A stretch of 64,000 nt of DNA from Bradyrhizobium liaoningense (GCF_018130955.1 NZ_JAFCJM010000013.1:62001-126000), one strand, 5' to 3'; shown: positions 8,534 to 18,275, counted from the first letter of the stretch. The notes: generated from the sequence alone by a model not told the origin. Made by a program: numbers and translations.

Positions 8534-8582
8534 GAGCACGATGTTTTCGGAAAACCGCTGCACACTTTTCCGGATCGTGCTC
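8534..8582. repeat. Rhizobiales dispersed inverted repeat
   Basis: A 49-bp element with ends GAGCACGATG and CGGATCGTGCTC and a TTTTCGGAAAA core. It has the form of the short palindrome scattered in intergenic DNA of Bradyrhizobium and relatives. It lies between the converging MIP18 and diguanylate cyclase genes, together with AT-richer sequence at 8484-8530 that often accompanies it. It may act as a bidirectional terminator. Confidence 0.7.
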
Positions 8583-8600
8583 TAGCACGCTTCGTGCAGG

Positions 8601-9856
8601 CTATCGCGCGAGGACCGCGACCTCGCCGTGGGCATCCATGGCAGGCGCGAGGCTCACATTCTCCACGCACGGAGCGTGGATCACGAAGCCGCCTTTGCCG
8701 CAGCGCTTCGCCTCGTACATGGCGCGATCAGCTGCGCTGAGTAGTTCGCCGGCTGTGGCCCCGTCGCGCGGCGCAGCCGCGATACCGATGCTCACGCCGA
8801 TCCGTGCCGCGGGCGCGAATGCGAACGGCTCGGAGACACGAGCGATGACCCGCCGGGCGATCGACACCGCTTCGTCGTCGGTGAGATCGGGCAGCAAGAT
8901 GACGAACTCGTCGCCGCCCAGACGGCAGGCGAAGTCGACGTCGCGAACGGTCGCGCGCAGACGTTCCGCCACCGCGACGAGGACGGCGTCGCCTGTCGCA
9001 TGTCCAAATCCGTCGTTCACGGCCTTAAAGCCGTCGAGATCGAGACAGAATACCGTTAGCTTCGACTTCGGCGACGTCGCATCCGGAGCCGGGCCGGCAA
9101 GCAGTTCGCCAAAGAGCTTGAGGTTCTGGGCGCGGTTGGGAAGCCCGGTGAGCAGATCGTGATGCGCCATCTGGCGATTGCTGAGTTCGGAGCGGTGCAG
9201 GTCGAGCAGGACCTTGTGATTCTCCAGCAGCAGGAAGATCATGCCGACGGTGTAGAGCGGCGTCTGGACACCGACGAGAAACATATAGGGGATCGGCGAC
9301 AGGATCGTCGCGACCGCGAAAGGCAGCGTCAGGATGCAGATCAGCAGTGCGCCGTAGCGCGGCGTCCCGGCGTTGCGCGAAGAGATGCCACCGACCAGAT
9401 TGGCGATGCCGATGCCGGCAAGCAGGATCAGCGGCAGCACGCCAGAGGCGACGCATTGAAAGCAGCCCGCGGAAATCAGGATGCCGAGGCGAGCCCCGCC
9501 CAGATCGGAGCAATCGTCGTTCCGGTACGCTGCGCGGCTTTCGCCTTCGCAACGTCCTTCATCATCAGATAGACCCTGGTGGTGCCCAGAACCACCTCTG
9601 CCGCGACCCATGCGTAGGCCCACAAGGCCCCGGTCAGCGCAGCCGCGATCGTCGACGTGAGCAGTGAGGCGAATATCGCGACCGCGAGCGTCTTGGTCTT
9701 GCTGGCCCGCTGATGCAGCAGGTCCTTGCGGATTTCGTCCGGCTCCGGATGCGTGCCGGCGAGGAGCCAGTCGACGCAGGCGCGCATGTGCGACCTCGGC
9801 CGCTGTGGTTGCGCGGCGCATCTGGAGGTGGCGGTCGTTGAGGCTGCGGCTGACAT
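8601..9856 (-). pseudogene. Membrane-anchored GGDEF diguanylate cyclase, apparent -1 frameshift near 9478
   Basis: Two overlapping frames make one protein. The upstream frame (from about 9856 to a TGA at 9478-9476) gives a cytosolic start and two hydrophobic segments; the downstream frame continues with more hydrophobic segments (from ISAGCFQCVASG) into a full GGDEF domain with intact RLGGDEF and an LDLDGF metal site. Adding one C in the ATCCTGA stretch near 9478 would join them as ...ASASLISAGC.... So either the gene carries a one-base deletion or the base is a sequencing error. Upstream sequence of the second frame beyond about 9500 is low-complexity shadow. If real, the enzyme loses part of its sensor, but GGDEF could still be made from an internal start. 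Confidence 0.75.
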
Positions 9857-10011
9857 GGCGCCAGTCTCGCGGAGATGCATTGAATACCGTTTAAGCGGAC
9901 GGCAAAGTTCCAAAGAGCGTAAAGATTTAACTTCCGGTCCGAGAGGCAAATCCCATCACCAGATGCAGCGCATCATCCTGGTGTGCCTGCGCAGCCGACC
10001 GGGTGTGAGGC

Positions 10012-12027
10012 TCAGGCCGGAATCTTGGCCGCGTGTGGCACATCCTCGCCGAGCCGCTTCGCCTCCGCAGTGAGATAGTCGGCGATCGCGTGGCCTGGCA
10101 TCGGCTTGGCGAAATAATAGCCCTGGATGAAGTCGCATCCGAGCCGCCGCAGGCTGTCGAGCTGGGCGCGGGTCTCGACGCCTTCGACGACGCAGGCGAT
10201 CTCCATGTCCGCACACAGGCCGGTCAGTGACTTGATGATTTTGTGACTCACCGGGTTCTCGTTGACGTCGGCGACAAAACTGCGGTCGACCTTGATCTTG
10301 TCGAGCGGCAAGCGGTGGACGTGGCTGAGCGAGGAATAGCCGGTGCCGAAGTCATCCAATGAAATGCCGCAGCCCATCGCTTTGAGCGTCGCGATCGCCT
10401 GCTGCGCCCGGACGAAGTCGAAGGTGACGGCGGTCTCGGTGATCTCGAAGTCAATGCGGCGCGGCGATACGCCGCTCGCGTTGATGATCGCGATCAGCGG
10501 CAAAATGCCGTCGGAGGCGCAGACGTCGTGCGCCGACAGGTTGAACGAGACGCGGATGTCGTCGGGCCAGCCCTTGGCCGCGGCGAGCGCGCGGAGGAGC
10601 GCCTGCGTCAGCGGGCGGATCAGGCCGATGCGCTCGGCGGCGGGGATGAAGTCGGCCGGCGACACCAGCCCGAGCCGCGGGCTGTTCCAGCGCGAGAGGA
10701 CCTCGAAGCCGCTGGTGCGTTCGCTCATGGCATCGACGATCGGCTGGAACACCAGGTCCATCTCGGTCGCGAAGTCCGAGGTGCGCAACAGGTTTTCGAT
10801 GACGCCGCGACTGCGGATCTCCGCCTCGAGCTCGCTGGAGAAGATCACCGTGCGCCCGCGCATCTGGCGCTTGGCATGGTAGAGCGCATAGTCCGCGCAT
10901 TCGTACAACGCCTCGGCGTCGGTCGCAGCATTCGGATACGACGCAAACCCGATCGAGCAGGACAGGCCGGTATGGGCGGTGTCGAGCTGGTAGGGGAGTT
11001 TGACGCGCTCGCCGATGCGGCGGCCGAGCTCGGCGAGATCCTCGTCGGTCGGATCGCCGCACACGACGAGCCCGAACTCGTCGCCGCCAAGGCGGGTGAA
11101 CGCCACGCGGTTCGCGGCAAAGCCCTCGCAGACGTCGCGGATGCGGCGTCCGGCCTCGATCAGCACGCGGTCGCCGACCGAGTGGCCGTAATTGTCGTTG
11201 ATCGGCTTGAAGCCGTCGAGGTCGATGATGCCGACTGCAAGCCGGATGCCGCGGCGCTCGGCGTCGCCGAAGGCGCTCGACAGCTCGGCGAAGAAACGCC
11301 GGCGGTTCGGCAACTCGGTCAGCGAATCGAGATTGGCGAGCCGAAAATTCTCGTCCGACAGCGCCTGCGTTGCCGCCTGCTGCGCGATCAGCGATTTGCG
11401 GCTGGAGACGAGGTCGGCGAAGTCGCGATAGTAGATGAACAGCACCGTCACCATCGCTCCCGACACCAGGAGATTGTTGACGGCAATCGCCTTCAGCGTC
11501 GGTTCGCCCGTGGAGAAAAAGTAGATGACATAGGGCACGTCGACGATCAGCGTCACGATCAGCGCCGCCGAGCGCAGATGCATCAGGCAGAAGATGCAGC
11601 CGATCACCGTCACGGCCATGTAGAAGGCGACCTGTCCCTTGGCGAAGGGATCGCCATAGGGAAAGAGCGCAAACGACCAGGCGGTGAAGCCGGCCCCGAC
11701 CGGGAGCGTCAGCCAGTTGGTGGCGCGCAGGTTGCGCAGGATATCGGCATCGCTGCGCACGAGATGGCGCTGCTTCAGCCACCAGAAGGTCCGCAAGGCG
11801 GCGAGTGCGGTCAGCACGCCCGGCACCGCGACCGTGAGCCAGAACGGCGCTACCGGCACGTAGGTGTAGGCGACCGCCAGCGTGTTGGTGATGAGGATGA
11901 AATAGAGCAGGGGGACCTGCTTGGAGAAGGCGTCGAACTGGGCGCGCGTCAGGTCGGGGTTGTCGGCTGGCACGCGAAACAGCCCTGCCGCCGCGGCCAG
12001 ACGAGACTTCAAATCTGCAATACGCAT
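10012..12027 (-). CDS. Membrane-bound GGDEF-EAL cyclic-di-GMP protein
   Basis: 671 residues. An N-terminal region with about five membrane segments is followed by GGDEF (intact RLGGDEF with the LDGFKPIND site) and EAL domains. In the EAL domain the signature is EVL in FEVLSRW rather than EAL; DDFGTGYSSLS and EGVET are intact, so phosphodiesterase activity remains plausible. ATG at 12027 is preferred over a TTG at 12054. It stands alone between the frameshifted cyclase and hbdA; its signal is unknown. Confidence 0.88.
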   Translation of the reverse strand: MRIADLKSRLAAAAGLFRVPADNPDLTRAQFDAFSKQVPLLYFILITNTLAVAYTYVPVAPFWLTVAVPGVLTALAALRTFWWLKQRHLVRSDADILRNLRATNWLTLPVGAGFTAWSFALFPYGDPFAKGQVAFYMAVTVIGCIFCLMHLRSAALIVTLIVDVPYVIYFFSTGEPTLKAIAVNNLLVSGAMVTVLFIYYRDFADLVSSRKSLIAQQAATQALSDENFRLANLDSLTELPNRRRFFAELSSAFGDAERRGIRLAVGIIDLDGFKPINDNYGHSVGDRVLIEAGRRIRDVCEGFAANRVAFTRLGGDEFGLVVCGDPTDEDLAELGRRIGERVKLPYQLDTAHTGLSCSIGFASYPNAATDAEALYECADYALYHAKRQMRGRTVIFSSELEAEIRSRGVIENLLRTSDFATEMDLVFQPIVDAMSERTSGFEVLSRWNSPRLGLVSPADFIPAAERIGLIRPLTQALLRALAAAKGWPDDIRVSFNLSAHDVCASDGILPLIAIINASGVSPRRIDFEITETAVTFDFVRAQQAIATLKAMGCGISLDDFGTGYSSLSHVHRLPLDKIKVDRSFVADVNENPVSHKIIKSLTGLCADMEIACVVEGVETRAQLDSLRRLGCDFIQGYYFAKPMPGHAIADYLTAEAKRLGEDVPHAAKIPA

Positions 12028-12356
12028 GGAAAACGGGCCCCAGAACCAAAGCAATGAAAGGCGCGATAGTGCATGGGGCAGGTAAAGGTGGCGTTAGATG
12101 GGCTCGCCGCGCCGGCGCGGCAAGACTGCAAATGGTTGCTTGCCAGCGCAAATTTTGCTGTGCTGGCCGTCCCCGGTGAGGCTCCGTTAAGGATAGGCGC
12201 GGGAATGGCGCTTCGGCGTCCCGAAGGACGCGGTATCGGCGGCGGTTACGGCCTGCTAACTATGGGCCTCGGTGGGCGAAATATCGCTTCAGATTTCAAG
12301 CGGGTGCGCGCTGCCTGAGGCGGGCGTGCCCGATCAAGGAGAAGGACGAAACAACA
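12028..12356. other. Intergenic region upstream of hbdA
   Basis: A 329-bp stretch between divergent genes. A purine-rich ribosome site (AAGGAGAAGGA) lies about 10 bp before hbdA. No convincing promoter, repeat or RNA gene was recognised; the reading frame through it looks non-coding. Confidence 0.5.
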
Positions 12357-13208
12357 ATGATCGAAACCGTTGGCATCATCGGCGCTGGCACCATGGGGAA
12401 CGGCATTGCCCAGGTCAGCGCGGCGGCCGGGCTGAAGGTGGTGATGATCGACATCTCCGACGCGGCCGTGTCGCGCGGGATCGCGACCGTCGACGGCAGC
12501 CTCGAGCGGCTGGTCAAGAAGGAGAAGATGAGCGCGGCCGATCGCGATGCCACGCTCAAGCGCATCACCGGCACGACAGACCGGGCAAAGCTTTCCGATT
12601 GCGACCTGGTGATCGAGGCCGCCACGGAGAATGAGGAGTTGAAGGTCAAGATCCTGAAGGACCTTTGCGCGACGCTGTCGCCGCGCACGCTGGTCGCCAC
12701 CAACACCTCCTCGATCTCGATCACCAAGCTCGCTGCGGCGACCGATCGCCCGGATCGCTTCATCGGCATGCACTTCTTCAACCCGGTGCCGGTGATGGCG
12801 CTGCTTGAGCTGATCCGGGGCCTGCAGACCTCCGACGACACCCATGCCAAGGCCCTGGATTTCGCCAAGCGCGTCGGCAAGGTCGCGATCACCGCCAAGA
12901 ACAGCCCGGGCTTTGCCGTCAACCGCATCCTCTGCCCGATGATCAACGAGGCGATCTTCGCGCTGCAGGAGGGCATCGCGAGCGCCGAGGAGATCGACGC
13001 CGGCATGAAGCTCGGCTGCAACCATCCGATCGGACCGCTGGCGCTCGCCGACCTCGTCGGCCTCGACACCATGCTCTCGGTGATGGAGGTGTTTTACAAG
13101 GGCTTCAACGATCCCAAATACCGCCCGGCCCCGCTCTTGAAGGAGATGGTCGATGCCGGCCATCTCGGCCGCAAGACTGGCCAGGGATTTTACATCTACG
13201 GCAAGTAA
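12357..13208 (+). CDS. hbdA: 3-hydroxybutyryl-CoA dehydrogenase
   Basis: 283 residues, the usual length. The NAD-binding Rossmann motif [15 protein letters not shown] is at the N-terminus, the [15 protein letters not shown] segment carries the catalytic His, and [10 protein letters not shown] joins the domains. It oxidises or forms 3-hydroxybutyryl-CoA in short-chain acyl-CoA or polyhydroxybutyrate metabolism. A clear terminator follows, so it is a complete transcription unit end. Confidence 0.93.
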   Translation: MIETVGIIGAGTMGNGIAQVSAAAGLKVVMIDISDAAVSRGIATVDGSLERLVKKEKMSAADRDATLKRITGTTDRAKLSDCDLVIEAATENEELKVKILKDLCATLSPRTLVATNTSSISITKLAAATDRPDRFIGMHFFNPVPVMALLELIRGLQTSDDTHAKALDFAKRVGKVAITAKNSPGFAVNRILCPMINEAIFALQEGIASAEEIDAGMKLGCNHPIGPLALADLVGLDTMLSVMEVFYKGFNDPKYRPAPLLKEMVDAGHLGRKTGQGFYIYGK

Positions 13209-13254
13209 CGGTGCCGCCAGCCGGCCGATGCGCCGGCGGCCTTTGATCTGGAGG

Positions 13255-13285
13255 AACGGTGCCCTGACGGGCGCCGTTTCTTTTT
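13255..13285 (+). terminator. Rho-independent terminator after hbdA
   Basis: A 10-bp stem (AACGGTGCCC paired with GGGCGCCGTT, one G-T pair), a TGAC loop and a T-rich tail (TTTCTTTTT). It sits about 45 bp after the hbdA stop. Confidence 0.88.
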
Positions 13286-13330
13286 GACTCATGTCCCGCG
13301 CCTCTCGAACACGCACTTTGGTTCCGAAGT

Positions 13331-13344
13331 TTGCGCTCCATCAA
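13331..13344. promoter_or_regulatory. FixK2-type box upstream of ccoG
   Basis: TTGCGCTCCATCAA matches the TTG(A/C)-N6-(T/G)CAA pattern of the Bradyrhizobium FixK2 box. It lies 76 to 118 bp before the possible ccoG starts, suitable for a promoter near 13379. This fits low-O2 control of a cbb3-oxidase assembly gene. Confidence 0.6.
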
Positions 13345-13461
13345 AGAGGAACCCGCTGATGTGCCTATGGTGGCGGGGTAGGGGGAAACCCATCAAGATC
13401 TTGGTCTGGCGGACGGAATGTGCCTCTCGCCGAGCCGGGCGACAGGCAAGCCGAATCCACG

Positions 13462-14946
13462 ATGACCGTCATCGAAATCGATCATTCCCGCACGCGCGCC
13501 AAGGCGGCCCTGCAACGGACCGAGGCCGACAAGGGCGTGCTGAAGAAGGCGGGTGCCAACCGCGTCGCCGCACACCGCATCTCGCGCGTGGTGCCGCAGG
13601 CCGTGTCGGGTCGGCTGCGGCGGATCAAATGGGCGATCCTGCTCCTCACGTTGTCGATCTACTACGTCACGCCGTTCCTGCGCTGGGATCGCGGACCGAA
13701 CGCGCCTGACCAGGCGATCCTGCTCGATTTCGCGCATGGACGGCTCTACGCGTTCTTCGTCGAGGTCTGGCCGCAGGATCTCTACATCGTCACCGGCCTG
13801 CTCATCCTTGCCTCCGTCATCCTGATCCTGGCGAATGCGCTTGCGGGGCGGGTGTGGTGCGGCTTCGCCTGTCCGCAGACGGTGTGGACCGATCTGTTCC
13901 TGCTGGTCGAGCGCCTGATCGAAGGCGATCGCCGCCAACGGCTGAAGAACATGGACGCGCCGCTCAGCGCCGTGCGGGTGGTCCAGATCGGCGCCAAGCA
14001 CACCGCCTGGATCCTGATCTCGCTGCTGACCGGCGGGACGCTGATCTTCTATTTCACGGATGCACCCAGCCTCGTCCGCGCGCTCGCGAGCGGCGAGGCC
14101 TCGGCGACCGCACTGACCTGGATCGCCGTTTTTGCCGGCACGACCTATGGCCTCGCCGGCTTCGCCCGCGAGCAGGTCTGCACCTTCATGTGTCCGTGGC
14201 CGCGGCTGCAGGGCGCGATCTGGGATCCCGAGGCCTTCACGGTCAACTATCGCGATTATCGCGGCGAGCAGCGCATGTCGGTCAAGAAGGCCGCCGATCT
14301 CCGCGCGCGCGGCGAGGCGGCCGGCGACTGCGTCGACTGCGGCCTGTGCGTCAATGTGTGCCCGATCGGCATCGACATCCGCGAGGGGCCGAATTTCGCC
14401 TGCATCAATTGCGGGCTCTGCGTCGATGCCTGCGACAGCGTGATGACGAAGCTCGAGCGGCCGCGCGGCCTGATCGATTTCGAGAGCTGGGACAATATCG
14501 AGCGCGGGCGACGCGGCGAGCCACGCGCCACGCGCCTGATGCGGCCGAAGACGGTGGCGCTCACGGCCATCGCCGTCGGCCTTGCCGCAGGCTTGGCCCT
14601 GCTGTTGGCAACGCGCGCGACCGGCGCCCTGGCGGTGCTGCACGACCGCGATCCGCTCGCGATCACCCTGTCCGACGGCTCGGTCCGCAACGCCTATACG
14701 GTCAAGCTCCTCAACAAGGCGCAGGTGACGCGGCACTTCACTTTGGCTATTCAGGGCATAGATGCTGTCATGTCCATCGTTGGAAACGACAATGGAACTC
14801 CCATCGCGGTTGAACCTGATGGCTCGGAATCGCTGCGGGTCACCCTGACCATGGCGAATCCGAAGGACGCCAACGTCGTGTTCATCGCCAGGGACGAGAC
14901 CGGCGGAACGGTGCTGTCGGCCTCAGACCGGTTTGTGGTGCGCTAG
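13462..14946 (+). CDS. ccoG: CcoG, iron-sulfur copper-reducing assembly factor of cbb3 oxidase
   Basis: 494 residues with several membrane helices. The Cys motifs CGFACPQTVW and CTFMCPWPRLQ and the two ferredoxin-type clusters CVDCGLCVNVCPIGI and CINCGLCVDAC define CcoG/RdxA/FixG. It reduces Cu(II) for cytochrome cbb3 maturation. It is usually next to ccoNOPQ, but those genes are not in this window; the partner here is a truncated hemoglobin. ATG at 13462 is used, with a GTG at 13420 as an alternative. The C-terminal periplasmic beta domain is present. Confidence 0.93.
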   Translation: MTVIEIDHSRTRAKAALQRTEADKGVLKKAGANRVAAHRISRVVPQAVSGRLRRIKWAILLLTLSIYYVTPFLRWDRGPNAPDQAILLDFAHGRLYAFFVEVWPQDLYIVTGLLILASVILILANALAGRVWCGFACPQTVWTDLFLLVERLIEGDRRQRLKNMDAPLSAVRVVQIGAKHTAWILISLLTGGTLIFYFTDAPSLVRALASGEASATALTWIAVFAGTTYGLAGFAREQVCTFMCPWPRLQGAIWDPEAFTVNYRDYRGEQRMSVKKAADLRARGEAAGDCVDCGLCVNVCPIGIDIREGPNFACINCGLCVDACDSVMTKLERPRGLIDFESWDNIERGRRGEPRATRLMRPKTVALTAIAVGLAAGLALLLATRATGALAVLHDRDPLAITLSDGSVRNAYTVKLLNKAQVTRHFTLAIQGIDAVMSIVGNDNGTPIAVEPDGSESLRVTLTMANPKDANVVFIARDETGGTVLSASDRFVVR

Positions 14947-14974
14947 ATCCAAGGAACGGACATCGAGAACAACA

Positions 14975-15439
14975 ATGTCAGATCGATTGAAGATCGACCG
15001 CGAAGAGGCGGCAGCGCGGCGGAACCTGTTGGTTCAGGACGTCATCGAGCGCACCGGCATCACCGAAGCCATGATCAGGGAACTCGTGACGAAGTTCTAC
15101 GGGCGTGTGCGCGAGGATCATCTCCTCGGTCCGGTCTTTGCGGTCGTGCAGAATTGGGACGAACATCTCGCCAAGCTCAGGGATTTCTGGTCGTCGGTGG
15201 TGCTGATGAGCGGCCGCTATCACGGCCAGCCGATGCGCGCGCACTTGCCGCTGAAACTGGCCGGTGATCATTTCGATCGCTGGCTCGACCTGTTCGAGAA
15301 GACCGCGCAGGAAGTGTGTCCGCCCGCGGCGGCGGCGCTGTTCATCGACAAGGCACGCCGCATCGCCGACAGTTTTGAGATGGCCGCGGGCACCCAGACC
15401 GGCCGCATCGTGGCGCCGCGTCACGTCTACCGTTCCTGA
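14975..15439 (+). CDS. Group III truncated hemoglobin
   Basis: 154 residues. The globin core includes LVTKFYGRVREDHLLGPVF in the helix B-E region and HFDRWLDLFEKT with the proximal His. The length and the F..R.R.D pattern fit group III trHb (Ctb-like). Such proteins bind O2 or NO and are linked to NO tolerance and microaerobic respiration. It starts 28 bp after ccoG with AAGGAACGGA upstream and probably shares its FixK2-type control. Confidence 0.85.
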   Translation: MSDRLKIDREEAAARRNLLVQDVIERTGITEAMIRELVTKFYGRVREDHLLGPVFAVVQNWDEHLAKLRDFWSSVVLMSGRYHGQPMRAHLPLKLAGDHFDRWLDLFEKTAQEVCPPAAAALFIDKARRIADSFEMAAGTQTGRIVAPRHVYRS

Positions 15440-15703
15440 AATACGATTTGCGTCCCTGCTAAGTGAGCAGGCATAGTGGCACGTGCGGCTGCGCGTAAGG
15501 CGACGGCGCATTGCACCAATTCCCGCATGTTGAGTCTGATCTGCGAAATGATCATGACCGATCGCGCGCCGTGACGTTGCAACTGAAAAAATGCTGATCG
15601 CTGCGCAAATCTGCGTTCAATCTCCGCGAGCAGGACCTAATAATGCACTGCGGCGCGCTGGCGTCGCCTTTTTTTCGGCTGAGTTGCGGCGCCAGCTTGT
15701 GCT

Positions 15704-16360
15704 ATGTCGCATTCATATCCCAGCATCACATCGTCACCATCCACCGACAATGCTGCGGAACCTGAAGCCGCACATTGCCAATGCACGACGCGGCGATCGC
15801 TTCTGCTCGCCGCGCTCGCTTCCACCGCCTGCCTCGCAAGTTCCGGAGATGTCGCCGCCGCCGACGAACAGCCCGGCGCCGATGAGCGTCCGAAGAAGGG
15901 CGATCTGCTGGTGCAGTCCGAAGGCGATCGCGAAGGCAGCCTCGTCACCCTGGCCGACCTGCCGGTCGGCGGACCGCCGGTGCATGCCTGGCCGAAGGAC
16001 CCAACGACGTCGGTGGTGCGCAGCGGCTCGCGGCTGAACGAGATTCTCATCATCCGGCTCGATCCCGCCGATCTCGACGAGCAGACGCGCGCGCGCGCCC
16101 AGGACGGCATCATCGCCTATTCGGCGATCTGCTCGCACGCCGGCTGTCCCGTCACCGCCTGGGTCAAGAGCGATGTCGGCGACAAGGATGTGTTCAAGTG
16201 CATGTGTCACAACTCCGAATACGATCCTCGCAAGGGCGCTCAGGTCGTGTTCGGGCCCGCACCGCGCAGGCTCGCGGCGCTGCCGCTCGCATTGAATGAG
16301 GGCACGCTGTCGATCGCCGGCGGCTTCATCGGAAAGGTAGGTGGCCAGCAGCCAGGATGA
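15704..16360 (+). CDS. Tat-exported Rieske [2Fe-2S] protein
   Basis: 218 residues. A twin-arginine signal (TTRRSLLLAALAS, residues 28-40) is followed by a Rieske domain with CSHAGC at 143-148 and CMCH at 166-169. Both extra Cys needed for the bc1-type disulfide are present, implying a high-potential cluster. It is not in a bc1 operon; the next gene, 126 bp downstream, is a PQQ dehydrogenase. It may therefore be that enzyme's periplasmic electron acceptor, or belong to an unknown oxidoreductase. The role is inferred from neighbourhood only. Confidence 0.85.
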   Translation: MSHSYPSITSSPSTDNAAEPEAAHCQCTTRRSLLLAALASTACLASSGDVAAADEQPGADERPKKGDLLVQSEGDREGSLVTLADLPVGGPPVHAWPKDPTTSVVRSGSRLNEILIIRLDPADLDEQTRARAQDGIIAYSAICSHAGCPVTAWVKSDVGDKDVFKCMCHNSEYDPRKGAQVVFGPAPRRLAALPLALNEGTLSIAGGFIGKVGGQQPG

Positions 16361-16486
16361 CCGCACGCCGCGGGTCGCGCCCGCGCGCCACAAAGAGGCC
16401 GCTCCGCTAGCGCGCGGTGCCGGAAGTACGCCAAGAATTCAGACCTACAAGAACTCAAAACGGATGAGTCAAAAGGGGAAACGTCG

Positions 16487-18214
16487 ATGACCAGAAAAGA
16501 ATGGTTACTGTCCGGCTTTGTCGCCTTCACGTGCCTTGTATCGACCGCTGCCGGCGCCGGCCCGATCGAGAACTACAGCCCGGTGAACGCGGCGCGCCTC
16601 GAGAATCCCGAACCCGGCAACTGGATGCTCTATCGCCGCACCTATGACGGCCAGGGCTACAGCCCGCTCGACCAGATCAACAACACCAACGTTCAAAATC
16701 TGACGCCGGTCTGGACCTTCGCCACCGGCGTGGTCGAAGGCCACGAGGCGCCGCCGATCATCAACAACGGCGTGATGTTCGTGGCGACCCCGATGGGGCA
16801 GGTGATTGCGCTCAACGCCAAGACCGGTGACGAGTACTGGCGCTACAAGCGGCAGCTCCCCGACGATCTGTTCCAGTTGCATCCGACGAGCCGTGGCGTC
16901 GGCCTGTGGGACGACAAGCTCTATCTTGCGACCACCGACGACTACGTCGTCGCGCTCGATGCCAAGACCGGCAAGGTGGCCTGGGAGACGAAGGTCCAGG
17001 ACTACAAGAAGGGCCAGTACATGACCCTGATGCCGCTGATCATCGACGGCAAGGTCATCGTCGGCGGGTCCGGCGGCGAACTCGGCGTGCGCGGCTATGT
17101 CGCTGCCTACAACGCCAAAGACGGCAAGGAGCTATGGCGGACCTACACCATTCCCGGCGAGGGCGAGCCCGGCCACGACACCTGGCAGGGCGACGACTGG
17201 AAGAACGGCGGCGGTTCAGCCTGGATGACCGGCAATTACGACAAGGACACCAAGACGATCTATTGGGGCGTCGGCAACGCGGCGCCGTGGCCCGGCGATG
17301 CGCATCCCGGCGACAACCTCTACACGTCGTCCGTGCTGGCGCTCGATCCCAACACCGGCAAGATCAAGACCCACCACCAGTACCATCAGAACGATTCCTG
17401 GGACTGGGACGAGGTCGAGGCCCCGATCCTGGTCGATCTTCAGCGCGACGGCCGCACCATCAAGAGCCTGATCCATCCGGGACGCGATGCGATCTTCTGG
17501 GTGCTCGAGCGCACGCCGACCAAGATCAACTACGTTGCCGGCTGGCCCTTCGTCTCGACCGACGTCTGGAAGGGCATCGACGCCGAAAGCGGCAAGCCGA
17601 TCGTCGATCCCGCGCACAAGCCGGTCGTCGGCAAGCGCGTCGAATTCTGCCCGTCGCTGTGGGGCGGCAAGGACTGGCCGTCGGCGGCCTACAGCGAGAG
17701 GACGAAGCTCGTCTATGTTCCCGCCAACGAAAATTTCTGCGGCGGCTTCACCGGCGAGAAGGTGGCGCTGAAGCCCGGCGAGCTCTGGCTCGGCACCAAG
17801 CCCGAGGATATCGGGCTCAAGGCCAAGGCGGGCGCCGATCATTTCGGCGAGCTTCAGGCTTGGGATCCGGCGACGGGCAAGAAGGTGTGGCAACACAACT
17901 TCCCGAAGTCGCAGCTCTTCGGTTCGGTAACGGCGACGGCGGGCGACCTCATCTTCGCCGGCGGCACCAACGACCGCAACTTCCGCGCCTTCGACGCCAA
18001 GAGCGGCAAGCTGTTGTGGGAGCAGAAGACCAACTCCGGCATCATGGGCATGCCGGTGTCCTATGAGGTCGACGGCACGCAATACGTTGCGATCCAGTCC
18101 GGTTGGGGCGTCGACGCCCAGCGCATCCAGGACGCGCTCGCGACCAACAATATCGGCATCGAGGCTAACGTGCCGCAAGGCGGCGTCGTCTGGGTCTTTG
18201 CGCTGAAGAAGTAG
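16487..18214 (+). CDS. PQQ-dependent alcohol dehydrogenase-like quinoprotein without vicinal Cys pair
   Basis: 575 residues with a signal peptide (about 1-24) and an eight-bladed quinoprotein propeller. Glu198 (GGELG), Asn264 (GVGNAAPW) and Asp306 in NDSWDWDE align with metal and catalytic residues of methanol/ethanol dehydrogenases. Asp308, two residues after the catalytic Asp, is the extra Asp associated with lanthanide use. The adjacent Cys-Cys pair that stacks on PQQ in xoxF-type enzymes is replaced by His132-Pro133. The nearest gene is the Rieske protein; no cytochrome c gene is adjacent. The substrate is unknown. A hairpin follows the stop. Confidence 0.88.
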   Translation: MTRKEWLLSGFVAFTCLVSTAAGAGPIENYSPVNAARLENPEPGNWMLYRRTYDGQGYSPLDQINNTNVQNLTPVWTFATGVVEGHEAPPIINNGVMFVATPMGQVIALNAKTGDEYWRYKRQLPDDLFQLHPTSRGVGLWDDKLYLATTDDYVVALDAKTGKVAWETKVQDYKKGQYMTLMPLIIDGKVIVGGSGGELGVRGYVAAYNAKDGKELWRTYTIPGEGEPGHDTWQGDDWKNGGGSAWMTGNYDKDTKTIYWGVGNAAPWPGDAHPGDNLYTSSVLALDPNTGKIKTHHQYHQNDSWDWDEVEAPILVDLQRDGRTIKSLIHPGRDAIFWVLERTPTKINYVAGWPFVSTDVWKGIDAESGKPIVDPAHKPVVGKRVEFCPSLWGGKDWPSAAYSERTKLVYVPANENFCGGFTGEKVALKPGELWLGTKPEDIGLKAKAGADHFGELQAWDPATGKKVWQHNFPKSQLFGSVTATAGDLIFAGGTNDRNFRAFDAKSGKLLWEQKTNSGIMGMPVSYEVDGTQYVAIQSGWGVDAQRIQDALATNNIGIEANVPQGGVVWVFALKK

Positions 18215-18275
18215 TGAGCTGAAGCAGTTCCTGGAGGCGGATCGAAGGAAGCGGCGCGGCCAGGGGGGAGCGGCA

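Noticed and set aside
10528..12057. 509-codon open frame on the plus strand
   Set aside because: It is antisense to the GGDEF-EAL gene, which has clear domains and motifs; high GC makes such long shadow frames common.
12073..12318. 81-codon frame upstream of hbdA
   Set aside because: No ribosome site or recognisable domain; spans what looks like promoter DNA.
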